Shown here piece after piece: positions 1 to 8,924 of a DNA stretch of 64,000 nucleotides. Under the pieces are notes generated by a model, which saw only the letters and a program-made list of their open reading frames with translations, ran no database searches and was not told the origin of the DNA. The stretch is taken from contig NZ_BCXE01000035.1 of assembly GCF_001894945.1 (NCBI RefSeq), forward strand, positions 62,001 through 126,000, written 5' to 3'. The translations under genes were made by a program, and so were the position numbers. The DNA is from Rhodococcus ruber NBRC 15591. GTDB lineage: Bacteria; Actinomycetota; Actinomycetes; Mycobacteriales; Mycobacteriaceae. How positions within the stretch are numbered: the first letter of the stretch is position 1; each line of letters begins with the position of its first letter.

Positions 1-950
1 TGGCCGACACGCTGCAGCCCATCACGGCCGTCACGTCCGAGAACGGGTCGTACATCACCAAGATCGAGAACTACGGTGAGCAGCAGCTGCTCGTCTGGGT
101 GTACTCGGCGTCGATGGACGAGGAGATCCTGCTGGACGTGTGGCGCCCGGCCGACACCAGCAAGCCCGCGCCGACGCTGTACCTGCTCAACGGCGCCGGC
201 GGCGGCGAGGACATGGCCACGTGGCGGGGCCGTACCGACGCGATCGAGTTCTTCAAGGACAAGCACGTCAACGTCGTCTCGCCCGTCGGCGGCATGTTCA
301 GCTACTACACCGACTGGAAGAACCCCGATCCGCAGCTCGGTGTGAACAAGTGGGAGACCTTCCTGACCAAGGAGATTCCGCCGCTGGTCGACGGGGCCCT
401 CGGTACCACCGGAGTCAACGCCGTCGCCGGCATCTCCACCTCGGGCACCTCGGTGTTCCAGCTGCCCATGGCCGCGCCGGGGCTGTACCGGGGTGTCGCT
501 GCCTACAGCGGATGCGCACAGACGTCCGACCCGATCGGCCAGCAGTTCGTCAAGATCACGGTCGAGACGTGGGGCAGCGGCGACACCGAGAACATGTGGG
601 GACCGACGAACGACCCGATGTGGGCGGAGAAGGACCCGTACGTCAACGCCGAGAAGTTGCGCGGGCTCGAGATGTACATTTCCAACGGCAGCGGCCTGCC
701 CGGTCCGCACGACACGCTGACCGGCCCGGAGATCGACGGTGACGCGGGAGTGCTGGCCAACCAGATCGTGGTCGGCGGCGTGATCGAGGCCGCAACCAAC
801 TACTGCACCCACAACCTGAAGAACCGGCTCGACAGCCTGGGCATCCCCGCGACCTACAACTTCCGCGAGTCCGGAACCCACTCGTGGGGCTACTGGCAGG
901 ACGACCTGAAGGACTCGTGGCCGGTGCTGCAGCGAGCCCTCGGCATCTGA
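1..950 (+). CDS. Mycolyltransferase (antigen 85 / Cmt family), 5' end outside window
   Basis: The reading frame is open from base 3, so the N-terminus and signal peptide lie upstream of the window. The visible ~315 residues have the alpha/beta-hydrolase layout of antigen 85/corynomycolyltransferases: an early LYLLNGAGGG segment (oxyanion side), the nucleophile motif GISTSGTS, and a C-terminal GTHSWGYWQDDL carrying the catalytic His. Such enzymes act outside the membrane and move mycolic acids onto trehalose or arabinogalactan. A close paralog with the same landmarks (AGMSMSGSS, GTHSWGYWQD) lies at 26325-27317. The family is clear; the acceptor substrate cannot be read from sequence. The gene ends at a strong hairpin shared with the convergent lipase gene. 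Confidence 0.88.
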   Translation, partial: ADTLQPITAVTSENGSYITKIENYGEQQLLVWVYSASMDEEILLDVWRPADTSKPAPTLYLLNGAGGGEDMATWRGRTDAIEFFKDKHVNVVSPVGGMFSYYTDWKNPDPQLGVNKWETFLTKEIPPLVDGALGTTGVNAVAGISTSGTSVFQLPMAAPGLYRGVAAYSGCAQTSDPIGQQFVKITVETWGSGDTENMWGPTNDPMWAEKDPYVNAEKLRGLEMYISNGSGLPGPHDTLTGPEIDGDAGVLANQIVVGGVIEAATNYCTHNLKNRLDSLGIPATYNFRESGTHSWGYWQDDLKDSWPVLQRALGI

Positions 951-976
951 TCTCCGGTCCTCGGATCACTCGTACA

Positions 977-1013
977 CGCGAACGGCCCCTCCCGGCGGGA
1001 GGGGCCGTTCGCG
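977..1013. terminator. Bidirectional intrinsic terminator-like hairpin
   Basis: A perfect 17-bp stem (977-993 with 997-1013) closes on a 3-nt loop, between two convergent genes. No U-tract follows, as is usual in high-GC actinobacteria. It probably ends transcription from both sides. Confidence 0.8.
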
Positions 1014-1032
1014 TGCCGCGACTGTCGAGTGT

Positions 1033-2016
1033 CTAGCCGGTGGGAGGCGCCGTGCACGGGGCCGGCACGGTCTCGGCGTACTGCGGATCGAGAGCCGACT
1101 TCACCAGGTGCAGCGACTCGGGCAGTTCGAGCAGGGCGAGGTGATCGGCCGGGCTGGTCGGACACGCGTCCTCGAGCCACACGTTGTGCACCACGCTGTT
1201 CTCGCTGGGCTGCAGGAAGGCATTCTCCGGTGGCGTGGCGACCGTGTCCTGACGGGTGGCGATCGAGGTGTACTCGATTCCCGGCAAGGTCTCGGCCCCG
1301 GAGTTGAGCCGGGCCAACACGCGCGATCCGATCAGCTGCTGACGTCCCGCGATACCGAAGACCATCTGCGCGAGGCGTTCGGTGGCCCATTCCTCGTTCC
1401 CCAGCCCGAGACGGGCGAACAGGGAGTACAGCTGCTGCATGCCATTGAACGTGGTTCCGTGGTTGGTGGCGCCGAGCATCACCAGTTTGTCGACCTTGTT
1501 GCGGTCCGGGTCCACCGGGTCCGCGCCACCCTCGAACCGCAGGTACTGGCGGGAGACCGGTCCACCCTGCGAGTGCCCCACGAGGTCGACCTGGTCCGCT
1601 CCGGTGTGAGTGAGCACCGCATCGACGAACTCGCCGACCTGCTTCGCGGAGTCCTCGATGCTCCCGACCCCCCAGACCATCAGCTCCGGGTCGACCAGCG
1701 AGCGGATGCCGCCGTAGTTCAGGGCGTAGACGCAGTAGCCGAGATCGGCGAGCTGCGGGGCTGCAACGGCCCACGTGCCGGTCATGTCCATCCTCGTCCC
1801 GTGGACGAGAACAACCGGCCGGGGATGCTCGGGGGAGGGCACACAGTCGAGGTCGTTCGCTCCGGCGGGACTCGGCCCCATCGAGTCGAGCAGCGCCGGC
1901 AAGGACGTGGGCTCCGCGGCAGTCGTGGGCTCCGCGGCAGCCGTGGGCAGTGCCGGCCCGGCGGCGGCCAGGGCGGCCGCCATCACGGCGACGGTGATCC
2001 GGCGGGCATACTTCAT
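1033..2016 (-). CDS. Secreted alpha/beta-hydrolase lipase (lipase class 2-like)
   Basis: 327 residues. An N-terminal signal peptide (MKYARR followed by an Ala/Val-rich core ending near AAAEP) indicates export. The mature part has the lipase class 2 pattern: PVVLVHGTR (HG oxyanion loop, about residue 68) and the nucleophile elbow GHSQGG with Ser149. It likely hydrolyses acyl esters or triacylglycerols outside the cell. The second ATG (2016) is preferred over the ATG at 2022 because GGAGG lies about 7 nt before it; the other would sit on the Shine-Dalgarno. An 18-bp in-frame duplication produces AAEPTTAAEPTS just after the signal peptide. The start could be either Met; the fold assignment is firm, the substrate is not. 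Confidence 0.82.
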   Translation of the reverse strand: MKYARRITVAVMAAALAAAGPALPTAAAEPTTAAEPTSLPALLDSMGPSPAGANDLDCVPSPEHPRPVVLVHGTRMDMTGTWAVAAPQLADLGYCVYALNYGGIRSLVDPELMVWGVGSIEDSAKQVGEFVDAVLTHTGADQVDLVGHSQGGPVSRQYLRFEGGADPVDPDRNKVDKLVMLGATNHGTTFNGMQQLYSLFARLGLGNEEWATERLAQMVFGIAGRQQLIGSRVLARLNSGAETLPGIEYTSIATRQDTVATPPENAFLQPSENSVVHNVWLEDACPTSPADHLALLELPESLHLVKSALDPQYAETVPAPCTAPPTG

Positions 2017-2135
2017 CGGCATTCCTCCGTGGGCCGCACTGGGTGACAGTGCCTCGGCTGCTTGCTGCAGCCGTTGTGCGGCCGCGGTCGGCGGACAGGA
2101 TAACAGCCGGGGGTGGCCGCTCGGGGTCGCCGCGA

Positions 2136-2993
2136 TCAGCCCTCCTCGGCCGCGCGCCGATAGCCCCGGATGGCCGGCACCGTGAACAAGGCGACGGCGA
2201 GGAAGAACCACAGCAGTGTCTTGACGAGCGGTTCGGCGAGCGGACCGCCCATCGCCAGCGCCTTCATCGCGTCGATCGCACACGACATCGGCTGGTTCTC
2301 CACGATCGGTTGCAGCCACCTCGGGTAGGCCATCACCGGGACGAACCCGGAGTTGAAGAACATCAGCAGGGTGCACCCGATCGACACCAGTTCCACGAGA
2401 GGCAGCTTGCTCGACATGGTGGCGAGGACGGTGACCATGAGGGCGAACCCGATCCCGAAGAGGATCGGGATCACCAGAATCCCGAGTACGGCGAGGTATC
2501 CCTGCGTGAACCGGAACCCCAGAGCCACCCCGGCCGCCAGGATGACGATGGTGGTGGCCAGCACCCGGACCGCCTCGGCGAACATCCGGCCCAACAGCCC
2601 GGCCGCCCGGTGGATCGGCAGGGTGTAGAAGCGGCCGAGCAGTCCCGTCTGCCGCTCCGTACGCAGACCCACGGCGCTGACCACCGAGCCGAACATGGCA
2701 CCGACGAGGATGATCATCGGGACCGTGCCGTAGATCGCGGGCTGACCGGTCGCGGCGGTCACGGTGTTGCCGAGCACGACCCGGAACATCAGCAGGGTCA
2801 GCGCGGGGTAGAGCAGAGCCTGGATCATCGTCGCGGGATCGCGCGCCCAGCGCAGCAGCAGGCGCCCGCACTGGATTCGGCTGTGCTCCCACAGCGCCGC
2901 CGACGATCGCTCCGGGTGGGCGCGCGTGGGGTCCAGGAAGGCGAATGCGGCGCCGTCGGCGTCGACGGGCCGGGCGTCGGGCGTTCCGGTCAT
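2136..2993 (-). CDS. ABC-2 type exporter permease (DrrC/DrrB-like), second permease
   Basis: 285 residues with about six hydrophobic segments and the ABC-2 permease layout (ALLYPALTLLMFRVVLG at the first span; a late segment with NSGFVPVMAYPRWLQPIVENQP). It is the last gene of a three-gene exporter operon, starting 7 nt after the first permease. Together with that permease and the ATPase it should form a daunorubicin-type or lipid exporter; in mycolic-acid bacteria such DrrABC systems export complex lipids or drugs. The two permeases are related, so the membrane domain is probably a heterodimer. The substrate is unknown. Confidence 0.85.
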   Translation of the reverse strand: MTGTPDARPVDADGAAFAFLDPTRAHPERSSAALWEHSRIQCGRLLLRWARDPATMIQALLYPALTLLMFRVVLGNTVTAATGQPAIYGTVPMIILVGAMFGSVVSAVGLRTERQTGLLGRFYTLPIHRAAGLLGRMFAEAVRVLATTIVILAAGVALGFRFTQGYLAVLGILVIPILFGIGFALMVTVLATMSSKLPLVELVSIGCTLLMFFNSGFVPVMAYPRWLQPIVENQPMSCAIDAMKALAMGGPLAEPLVKTLLWFFLAVALFTVPAIRGYRRAAEEG

Positions 2994-3000
2994 CTGCGGA

Positions 3001-3852
3001 TCACCCCCGCCTCGTGCTGGCCCACACGGCGAGCGGCGCGAACACGAGCGCGAGACCCGTGCACCAGGCCACGGTGGGGAAGAGGACCTGCCAGGTGACG
3101 CCGCCCTCCGCCATGTCCTGCATGGCGAACGAGAACTGCGAGATGGGCTGGTTGCGGACGAACGGCCGGATCCACTCGGGGAAGCCCTCCTCCGGGACGA
3201 AGCCGCACGAGAGCATGCCGAGGATCAGCTGCGGCAGCGTCAGGGCCTGCGCGGTGGCCTCGGGACTCTTCGACAGCGTGCCGATCGCGTCGGCGCCCAG
3301 CGCCAGGACGAGACTGATCGCCAGGGCGGTGGCACAGAACAGCACCGCCTGGGCGAATCCCGCCGAGAACCGGAACCCGATCGCGTACCCGAACAGCAGC
3401 GCCCCCGCCAGGGACACGACGGACCGCAACATCGCGCTCGACATCCGGGAGAGCAGCGGGACCGCGCTGAACACGGGCATGGTCTGCAACCGGCTCGTCA
3501 GGCCCGTCATCGCCTCGCCCGAGGACAGCTGCGCCGCCGAGATGGCGGTGAACGCCATCGCCTGCAGGACGATGATCGGCATCAGGTACTGCGCGTAGTC
3601 GATGCCCTGCAGCGACATGACGAACTTCAGCGGCAGGTAGAAACCGAGGCCGAAGACGACCGGGGTGATCGCGGCGACGACGAGCTCGCCGTACCGCGCC
3701 ATGGTGCGAACGGTGCGCATCGTGAGCGCACTCCACTGGTTGAGCACCGTCGGGTCGGCCCGCCGGTGCGAACCGACCCGCTTCTCCGGGAGGGTGATCT
3801 TCGCGTCGTGCCGCACCCGCTGGGCGCTGATGCTCTTGGTGTGCACGGTCAC
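3001..3852 (-). CDS. ABC-2 type exporter permease (DrrB-like), first permease
   Basis: 283 residues. A GTG start is chosen because GTGA overlaps the stop of the ATPase gene (translational coupling). The N-terminal ~45 residues are basic and soluble; six membrane spans follow, with the ABC-2 signature region QLILGMLSCGFVPEEGFPEW before the last span. It partners the adjacent permease and ATPase. The family is clear; what is transported is not shown by the sequence. Confidence 0.85.
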   Translation of the reverse strand: MTVHTKSISAQRVRHDAKITLPEKRVGSHRRADPTVLNQWSALTMRTVRTMARYGELVVAAITPVVFGLGFYLPLKFVMSLQGIDYAQYLMPIIVLQAMAFTAISAAQLSSGEAMTGLTSRLQTMPVFSAVPLLSRMSSAMLRSVVSLAGALLFGYAIGFRFSAGFAQAVLFCATALAISLVLALGADAIGTLSKSPEATAQALTLPQLILGMLSCGFVPEEGFPEWIRPFVRNQPISQFSFAMQDMAEGGVTWQVLFPTVAWCTGLALVFAPLAVWASTRRG

Positions 3853-4850
3853 GCCGGCTCTCCCGTCGTCGGTTCCTGGGCATCGGCGCCGGCCGTGTGG
3901 CCGGTGAGGCTGAGGAACACGTCGTCGAGCGACGGCCGGCGCAGACCGATGTCGGCCAGCTCGATCCGGGTGGGTGCCAGCCGGCGCAGGGCCTCGGCGA
4001 GGGTCGCCGGACCGTGCGGCGCCGGGATGGAGACCCGGTCGTTGGAGTCGGACGCGGCCAGTTCCGCCCGGACGTCGCCCGGGACGAGGTTGCCGAGTGC
4101 GTGCACCACCCACGGCAGGGCCTTCGGATCGGCCGGGACGATCTCGCAGTAGCTGCCTCCGGTCGAGGCCTTGAGCTGGTTGGCCGTGCCCTCGGCGACG
4201 ACGGTGCCCCGGTCGATGACGATGATGTTGTCGCTGAGCAGGTCGGCCTCTTCGAGGTACTGCGTCGTCAGCAGCACCGTGATGCCCTGCTTCTTGAGCG
4301 CGCCGACCAGGGACCAGACGCCCTGCCGGCTGCGGGGATCGAGACCGGTGGTCGGCTCGTCGAGGAAGACCACCTCGGGGCGCACGACGAGACCGCACGC
4401 GATGTCGACGCGGCGGCGCATGCCGCCGGAGTAGTGCCGCACCGCCCGTTTGCCGGCGTCGACCAGGTCGAATTCGCGGAGCAGATCGTCGGCGCGCTGG
4501 CGGGCGGCCGCGCGGTCGAGACCCATCAGACGGCCGAAGAGGATCAGATTCTCCCGGCCCGACAGCGTCTCGTCGAGGGCGGCGTACTGCCCGGTCATCA
4601 TGATCGAGCGGCGCACGGCGGCCGGGTCGGCGACCACGTCGTGTCCCGCGATCACCGCGCGCCCGCTCGTCGGGCGCAGCAGTGTGGACAGGATCTTCAC
4701 CGTCGTGGTCTTGCCGGCGCCGTTGGGACCGAGAATGCCGAGGACCGAGCCGCGCGGGGCGGAGAACGTGATGCCCTTGAGGGCATGGACGTCGCCGAAC
4801 GACTTGTGCAGGTCGTCGACGAGGACCGCTTCGTCGTGGTATCTCAGCAT
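3849..4850 (-). CDS. ABC exporter ATP-binding protein (DrrA-like)
   Basis: 333 residues. Walker A GPNGAGKTT (about residue 40), Q-loop near MMTGQYAALDETL, signature YSGGMRRR, Walker B VVFLDEPTTGLDP and the H-region equivalent VLLTTQYLEEAD (a Gln at the switch position, as in DrrA-type ATPases). The C-terminal ~110 residues form the extra DrrA/NodI-type domain. First gene of the operon with two permeases. ATG 4850 is preferred to GTG 4853 because GGAGA stands only a few bases upstream. Drug or lipid export is the family role. Confidence 0.88.
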   Translation of the reverse strand: MLRYHDEAVLVDDLHKSFGDVHALKGITFSAPRGSVLGILGPNGAGKTTTVKILSTLLRPTSGRAVIAGHDVVADPAAVRRSIMMTGQYAALDETLSGRENLILFGRLMGLDRAAARQRADDLLREFDLVDAGKRAVRHYSGGMRRRVDIACGLVVRPEVVFLDEPTTGLDPRSRQGVWSLVGALKKQGITVLLTTQYLEEADLLSDNIIVIDRGTVVAEGTANQLKASTGGSYCEIVPADPKALPWVVHALGNLVPGDVRAELAASDSNDRVSIPAPHGPATLAEALRRLAPTRIELADIGLRRPSLDDVFLSLTGHTAGADAQEPTTGEPA

Positions 4851-4981
4851 CACTCTCCGCCGTGGAACTCTCGGTCGGCCGCTCGCGGACCCGTCGACGA
4901 GTAGATCCCGCCGTCACGCCGCGATGTTACCGGCCGCCCCGTGCGGTCCGGGTGGCCTGCGAGTGCCGCGCGGCGGCCGCG

Positions 4982-5677
4982 TCAGCTCCAGACGCCGATC
5001 TCGTCGAGGTGCCGGACCAGGCGCCGGGCCCCGTCGGTGAAGTGCCGGCGGGTCTCCTCACCTGCGGAATCGGTGTCCGCGCGGCCGAGCGCGTCGATCA
5101 GGCGGCGGTGCGACGCGACGGCGGCGGCGCCCCAGGCGGGGTCGGACGAATAGAAGTGCACCGGGGTGTAGCGGGTGGCGTTGAGTAGGAACCACGACAG
5201 TTTCCGCGCGCCGGTCACGCGGTTGAGGGTGCGGTGGAACGCGAATTCGAGGTCCTCGATCCGCGCCCCGTCACCGCCGCGCACCGCCTCGGCGAGACGT
5301 TCGTTGAGGTCGGAGAGTTCCGCGACGGTCTCCGGGGTGATCGCCGCCGCCGCCCGGCGCGCGAGCTCCTCCGCGATCTGTCCCTGCAGCCAGAACAGGT
5401 CGTCGATGTCGCCCCGGCTCAACGGCGCGACGACGTAACCGCGGTGTGGAACGAGCTCCACGAGTCCCTCGCCGCGCAGTGTGAGCAATGCCTCACGCAC
5501 GGGGGTGACGCTCACGCCGAGTTCGGCGGCGGTCTCGTCCAGCCGGATGAAGTCACCGGGCCGGACCCCGCCGGACATGATGAGGTTGCGGACGTGCACC
5601 GCCACGTCGTCCGACAGCTGTGGCCTGCGGCGCAGCGGCCGGCCCCCGGACGCCCGGGACTGGGCAGAAGACGTCAT
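4982..5677 (-). CDS. GntR family regulator, FadR/FCD subfamily
   Basis: 231 residues. The N-terminal winged helix (about 15-80, with LDETAAELGVSVTPVREALL as recognition helix) is followed by an all-helical FCD ligand domain containing the typical metal/ligand residues (EFAFHRTLNR, SSDPAWGAAAVASHRRLIDAL, RRHF). These regulators usually repress a neighbouring catabolic gene and release on binding a carboxylate. The divergent neighbour is an exported amidase; a GGTATACC-type palindrome lies between them. The ATG at 5677 has GGGAG 5 nt upstream; the GTG at 5683 is less well placed. Confidence 0.87.
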   Translation of the reverse strand: MTSSAQSRASGGRPLRRRPQLSDDVAVHVRNLIMSGGVRPGDFIRLDETAAELGVSVTPVREALLTLRGEGLVELVPHRGYVVAPLSRGDIDDLFWLQGQIAEELARRAAAAITPETVAELSDLNERLAEAVRGGDGARIEDLEFAFHRTLNRVTGARKLSWFLLNATRYTPVHFYSSDPAWGAAAVASHRRLIDALGRADTDSAGEETRRHFTDGARRLVRHLDEIGVWS

Positions 5678-5702
5678 CGGCACTCCCTACAGTCCTGCGT
5701 TC

Positions 5703-5714
5703 CGGTATACCGGT
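5703..5714. promoter_or_regulatory. Candidate GntR operator CCGGTATACCGG
   Basis: A perfect 12-bp palindrome lies 25 bp upstream of the GntR gene and about 100 bp upstream of the amidase start. GTATAC-centred palindromes are typical FCD-subfamily GntR sites. Binding here is inferred. Confidence 0.5.
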
Positions 5715-5806
5715 CGGTTCCGTCCGACGGATTATCGCGCACCGGTCACCCGCCGTGGGGGAGGGTGGCTCGGTGTGCTCGCCCTGCGGGTATGCGAAGC
5801 CGGCAC

Positions 5807-5812
5807 TAACGT
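5807..5812 (+). promoter_or_regulatory. -10 box TAACGT for a probable leaderless amidase transcript
   Basis: TAACGT matches the actinobacterial TANNNT -10 consensus and is followed by exactly 7 nt before the GTG start, with no Shine-Dalgarno. No convincing -35 box was found. Confidence 0.45.
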
Positions 5813-5819
5813 CGAGCCG

Positions 5820-7484
5820 GTGAGTCACCGAACGTCTCGGCGCCGATTCCTCGGCACCGCTGCCGGCGGCGTCGTCGGACTCGGATTGCTCCCCGGCGTA
5901 CGTGCCGAGGCCCGGCCGGTGTCTCGTCTTCCCGACCCGGCGACCGTCCCGGCCACCGATCCGGCCATGTTGAGCGCGGTCGAGGCGGCCAGTCTGCTGC
6001 AGTCCGGACAGCTGCATCCGCGCGAACTCCTCGATGCGTACCTGCGCCGTACCCGGGACCACGACGGCGGCGTCGGCGCGTGGATCCACCTCTATCCGGA
6101 CCTCGCCTATGCCGCCGCCGACGCGGCGGCCACCCGGCTCACCGCCGCCCGGACGACGGGCGAGCCCGTCTCGCCGGTGTGCGGGCTGCCGATCGCGCTC
6201 AAGGATCTGTTCGCGGTGGGCGGGCTTCCGCTCACGGCGTCGAGCAACGTGCTCCGGGACAACGTCGCCGCCGGGGATTCCGGCGTGTGGCGCCGGCTGC
6301 GGGACGCCGGGGCGGTCCTGCTCGGTCACGTGCACACCGACGAGTTCGCGATCGGTGTCGTGACCCCACAGGTGGCGAACCCGTGGAACCCGCGGTACTC
6401 CCCGGGCGGCTCGTCGGGCGGCAGCGCGGCCGCGGTGGCGGCCCGCTTCGCCCCCTTGTCCGTCGGGAGCGACACCGGCGGTTCGCTGCGGCTGCCGGCG
6501 AGCGCGTGCGGCGTCTCGACGATCAAGCCGACGTACGGGCGGGTCACCTCGCACGGGATGATCCCGCTCACCTGGACCAGGGACCATCCCGGCCCCATCG
6601 GGCACAGCCTCGCGGACGCCTCGCTGCTGCTCGGTGTCCTCGCGGGCGAGGAGACGGACGACCCGGTGACGGCCGGCGGCCCCGGCGTGCCCGAGGGGGG
6701 CTACCCGCTGACACCGCCCGCCGGGGCGACCCCGCTCGCGGGCGTCCGTATCGGCCTCCCGCACGGCGCGACCGACCGGTTGGCACCGGAGCTGCGGCGG
6801 CTGTTCGACGAGTTCCTCGCGACGGCGCGCGCACTGGGTGCCGAGCTCGTTCCGGTGTCGATGCCCCACCCGCCGGAGTCGCTCCTGGCCGGTGACACCG
6901 CGGAGATGGGCGCCTACCACCGGCAGTTCGCCGACCGGATCGGCGAGTACCGCATCGACCTCGCGCCGCTCGTCAGTGCCGCAGTGGCCTCTCTGGCGCT
7001 GCCCGTCGCCGACTACTTCTCGCTGGAGCAGGACCGGCTGCGTTATCAGCACCAGTACAACGCCATGTTCCGCGACCACGAGCTCGACGTGATCGCCCTG
7101 CCGGGCGCGCTCGACGACGGCTGTCCCCGCGATGCGTTCGCGGGTCTGAGCGTGCTGTCCGGGGTGGCCGGCGACGTCCAGTGGGCCAATTACACCGGCG
7201 CCCCGGCTGTTTCGTTCCCCGTCGGCCGCTCGGCGGTGACCGGGCTGCCGTTCGGCGTCCAGCTGGGTGCGCTGCCGTGGCAGGAATCCGGGTTGATCTC
7301 GGTGGGGCTGGCCCTGCAGGAGGCGCTGCCGGTGTGGCGCGAGGTGCCGACGGTCGCGCCGGCGGCGCGGGAACTGCCGGTGGTCACGCCGACGGTTCCG
7401 GGCCCGGGTCCCGATCCGACCAATACGCTCGGGGCGGCGGCGCCGGTGCGGACGCCGGCGACCCTGTCGACCGGAGGATTGTGA
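5820..7484 (+). CDS. Tat-exported amidase (amidase signature family)
   Basis: 554 residues. GTG 5820 gives an N-terminus MSHRTSRRRFLGTAAGG, a textbook twin-arginine signal with hydrophobic stretch and cleavage near VRAEA. Upstream extension of the frame would bury this signal. The amidase-signature triad is visible: Lys128 (GLPIALKDLF), cis-Ser198 (PGGSSGGS) and nucleophile Ser222 (GSDTGGSLRLPAS). It should fold in the cytoplasm and hydrolyse an amide (amino-acid amide, peptide amide or aryl amide) outside the membrane. It is divergent from a GntR regulator that may control it. No specific substrate can be assigned. Confidence 0.88.
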   Translation: MSHRTSRRRFLGTAAGGVVGLGLLPGVRAEARPVSRLPDPATVPATDPAMLSAVEAASLLQSGQLHPRELLDAYLRRTRDHDGGVGAWIHLYPDLAYAAADAAATRLTAARTTGEPVSPVCGLPIALKDLFAVGGLPLTASSNVLRDNVAAGDSGVWRRLRDAGAVLLGHVHTDEFAIGVVTPQVANPWNPRYSPGGSSGGSAAAVAARFAPLSVGSDTGGSLRLPASACGVSTIKPTYGRVTSHGMIPLTWTRDHPGPIGHSLADASLLLGVLAGEETDDPVTAGGPGVPEGGYPLTPPAGATPLAGVRIGLPHGATDRLAPELRRLFDEFLATARALGAELVPVSMPHPPESLLAGDTAEMGAYHRQFADRIGEYRIDLAPLVSAAVASLALPVADYFSLEQDRLRYQHQYNAMFRDHELDVIALPGALDDGCPRDAFAGLSVLSGVAGDVQWANYTGAPAVSFPVGRSAVTGLPFGVQLGALPWQESGLISVGLALQEALPVWREVPTVAPAARELPVVTPTVPGPGPDPTNTLGAAAPVRTPATLSTGGL

Positions 7485-7506
7485 CGGCCGTCCTGCCGAC
7501 GCGAAG

Positions 7507-7535
7507 TTGAGAATGCCGGGGCGGTCCTGCATACT
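7507..7535 (+). promoter_or_regulatory. Candidate S10 operon promoter
   Basis: TTGAGA and CATACT are separated by 17 nt. This is the best sigma-A-like pair in the leader; the start would leave a ~380-nt untranslated leader before rpsJ. Confidence 0.4.
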
Positions 7536-7655
7536 GGTCGGGTTGCCTTGACCGGGTCACGGTTTTCCGCGGCTCGGAACGAGATCGAGTGACAGTCGCG
7601 GATCGAGCCTGACGGCCTGGTCGCGGCCACATGCAAGACGGAAGCAGTACCTCCC

Positions 7656-7673
7656 TGTACCCGTACGGGTACA
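7656..7673. promoter_or_regulatory. 18-bp perfect palindrome in S10 leader
   Basis: TGTACCCGTACGGGTACA is completely self-complementary with no loop, which suits a dimeric DNA-binding protein better than an RNA hairpin. Its ligand is unknown. Confidence 0.45.
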
Positions 7674-7919
7674 TCCGGCAGGTCGGTCCGTGGTGTCGAG
7701 CATCGGTTCGACGCTGCGGAGCGAGCAGTAGGGCGACACGCCCGACCGCGTGTGCCGGAGAACAATGACAGATGAACAGCGGCATGCGGATCGGGTGCGC
7801 CCGGTCACGAGGTGTGGAGAGTGCTGTTCGCCGTCGCCGTTCGGGCGGAACTGTGCAGACGAGGTGGTTCCCGATTCGCTCGGGTGCTACGAAACGCGGC
7901 AAGAAAAGGACACATAAGC

Positions 7920-8225
7920 GTGGCGGGACAAAAGATCCGCATCAGGCTCAAGGCCTATGACCATGAGGCGATCGACGCATCTGCGCGCAAGATCGTCGAG
8001 ACGGTGACCCGTACGGGCGCTCGCGTGGTCGGCCCGGTGCCGTTGCCCACCGAAAAGAACGTGTACTGCGTCATCCGCTCGCCGCACAAGTACAAGGACT
8101 CGCGCGAGCACTTCGAGATGCGGACTCACAAGCGGCTGATCGACATCCTCGACCCGACGCCCAAGACCGTCGACGCGCTCATGCGCATCGACCTCCCGGC
8201 GAGCGTCGACGTCAACATTCAGTGA
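7920..8225 (+). CDS. rpsJ: 30S ribosomal protein S10
   Basis: 101 residues, full length and colinear with actinobacterial S10 ([19 protein letters not shown] at the N-terminus, [18 protein letters not shown] at the end). GTG start, with AAAAGGA upstream. S10 binds the 30S head and doubles as NusE in antitermination. First gene of the S10 operon. Unlike many bacteria, the upstream neighbour is not tuf/fusA but an amidase. Confidence 0.97.
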   Translation: MAGQKIRIRLKAYDHEAIDASARKIVETVTRTGARVVGPVPLPTEKNVYCVIRSPHKYKDSREHFEMRTHKRLIDILDPTPKTVDALMRIDLPASVDVNIQ

Positions 8226-8270
8226 CTTTCGAGACCAGCGAGCTTGTAGAAGACGCAGCGGAGACAACAC

Positions 8271-8924
8271 ATGACTAACCAGATCAAGGGAATCCTGGGC
8301 ACCAAGCTCGGCATGACCCAGGTCTTCGACGAGAACAACCGGGTCGTTCCGGTCACCGTCGTCAAGGCCGGACCGAACGTGGTCACCCAGATCCGTACCG
8401 AGGAGCGCGACGGCTACAGCGCCGTGCAGCTCGCCTACGGTGCGATCGACCCGCGCAAGGTCACCAAGCCGGTCGCCGGCCAGTTCGCGAAGGCGGGCGT
8501 CACTCCTCGGCGCCACATCGTCGAGCTGCGTGTCGACGACACCGACGGCATCGAGATCGGCCAGGAGCTCACCGCCGAGGTCTTCGAGGACGGCGCATTC
8601 GTCGACGTCACCGGCACCTCCAAGGGCAAGGGCTTCGCCGGCACCATGAAGCGTCACGGCTTCGCCGGTCAGGGCGCCTCGCACGGTGCGCAGGCTGTGC
8701 ACCGTCGTCCGGGCTCCATCGGTGGCTGCGCCACGCCGGGCCGCGTGTTCAAGGGAACCCGCATGTCCGGGCGTATGGGTAGCGACCGCGTCACGACGCA
8801 GAACCTCTCGGTCCACAAGGTGGACGCCGAGAACGGCCTGCTGCTGATCAAGGGTGCGATCCCGGGCCGCAAGGGCGGCGTCGTGATCGTCAAGACCGCA
8901 GTGAAGGGTGGTGCACGGGCATGA
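8271..8924 (+). CDS. rplC: 50S ribosomal protein L3
   Basis: 217 residues; typical start [13 protein letters not shown] and the conserved loop with the Gln methylation-site region ([20 protein letters not shown]). L3 binds near the peptidyl-transferase centre and initiates 50S assembly. It ends in an ATGA overlap with rplD, indicating coupled translation. Confidence 0.97.
   Translation: MTNQIKGILGTKLGMTQVFDENNRVVPVTVVKAGPNVVTQIRTEERDGYSAVQLAYGAIDPRKVTKPVAGQFAKAGVTPRRHIVELRVDDTDGIEIGQELTAEVFEDGAFVDVTGTSKGKGFAGTMKRHGFAGQGASHGAQAVHRRPGSIGGCATPGRVFKGTRMSGRMGSDRVTTQNLSVHKVDAENGLLLIKGAIPGRKGGVVIVKTAVKGGARA

Larger units (their letters stand above)
7485..7919. other. Leader/promoter region of the S10 operon, no gene seen
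   Basis: 435 bp without a convincing coding sequence; the short ORFs here overlap each other in several frames. It contains a candidate promoter near its 5' side and an 18-bp palindrome, so transcripts of the S10 operon would have a long 5' leader. Confidence 0.7.

Noticed and set aside
5553-7532. Long reverse-strand ORF (659 codons) across the amidase gene
   Set aside because: Arg-rich, low-complexity translation with no motif; a high-GC shadow of the real amidase frame.
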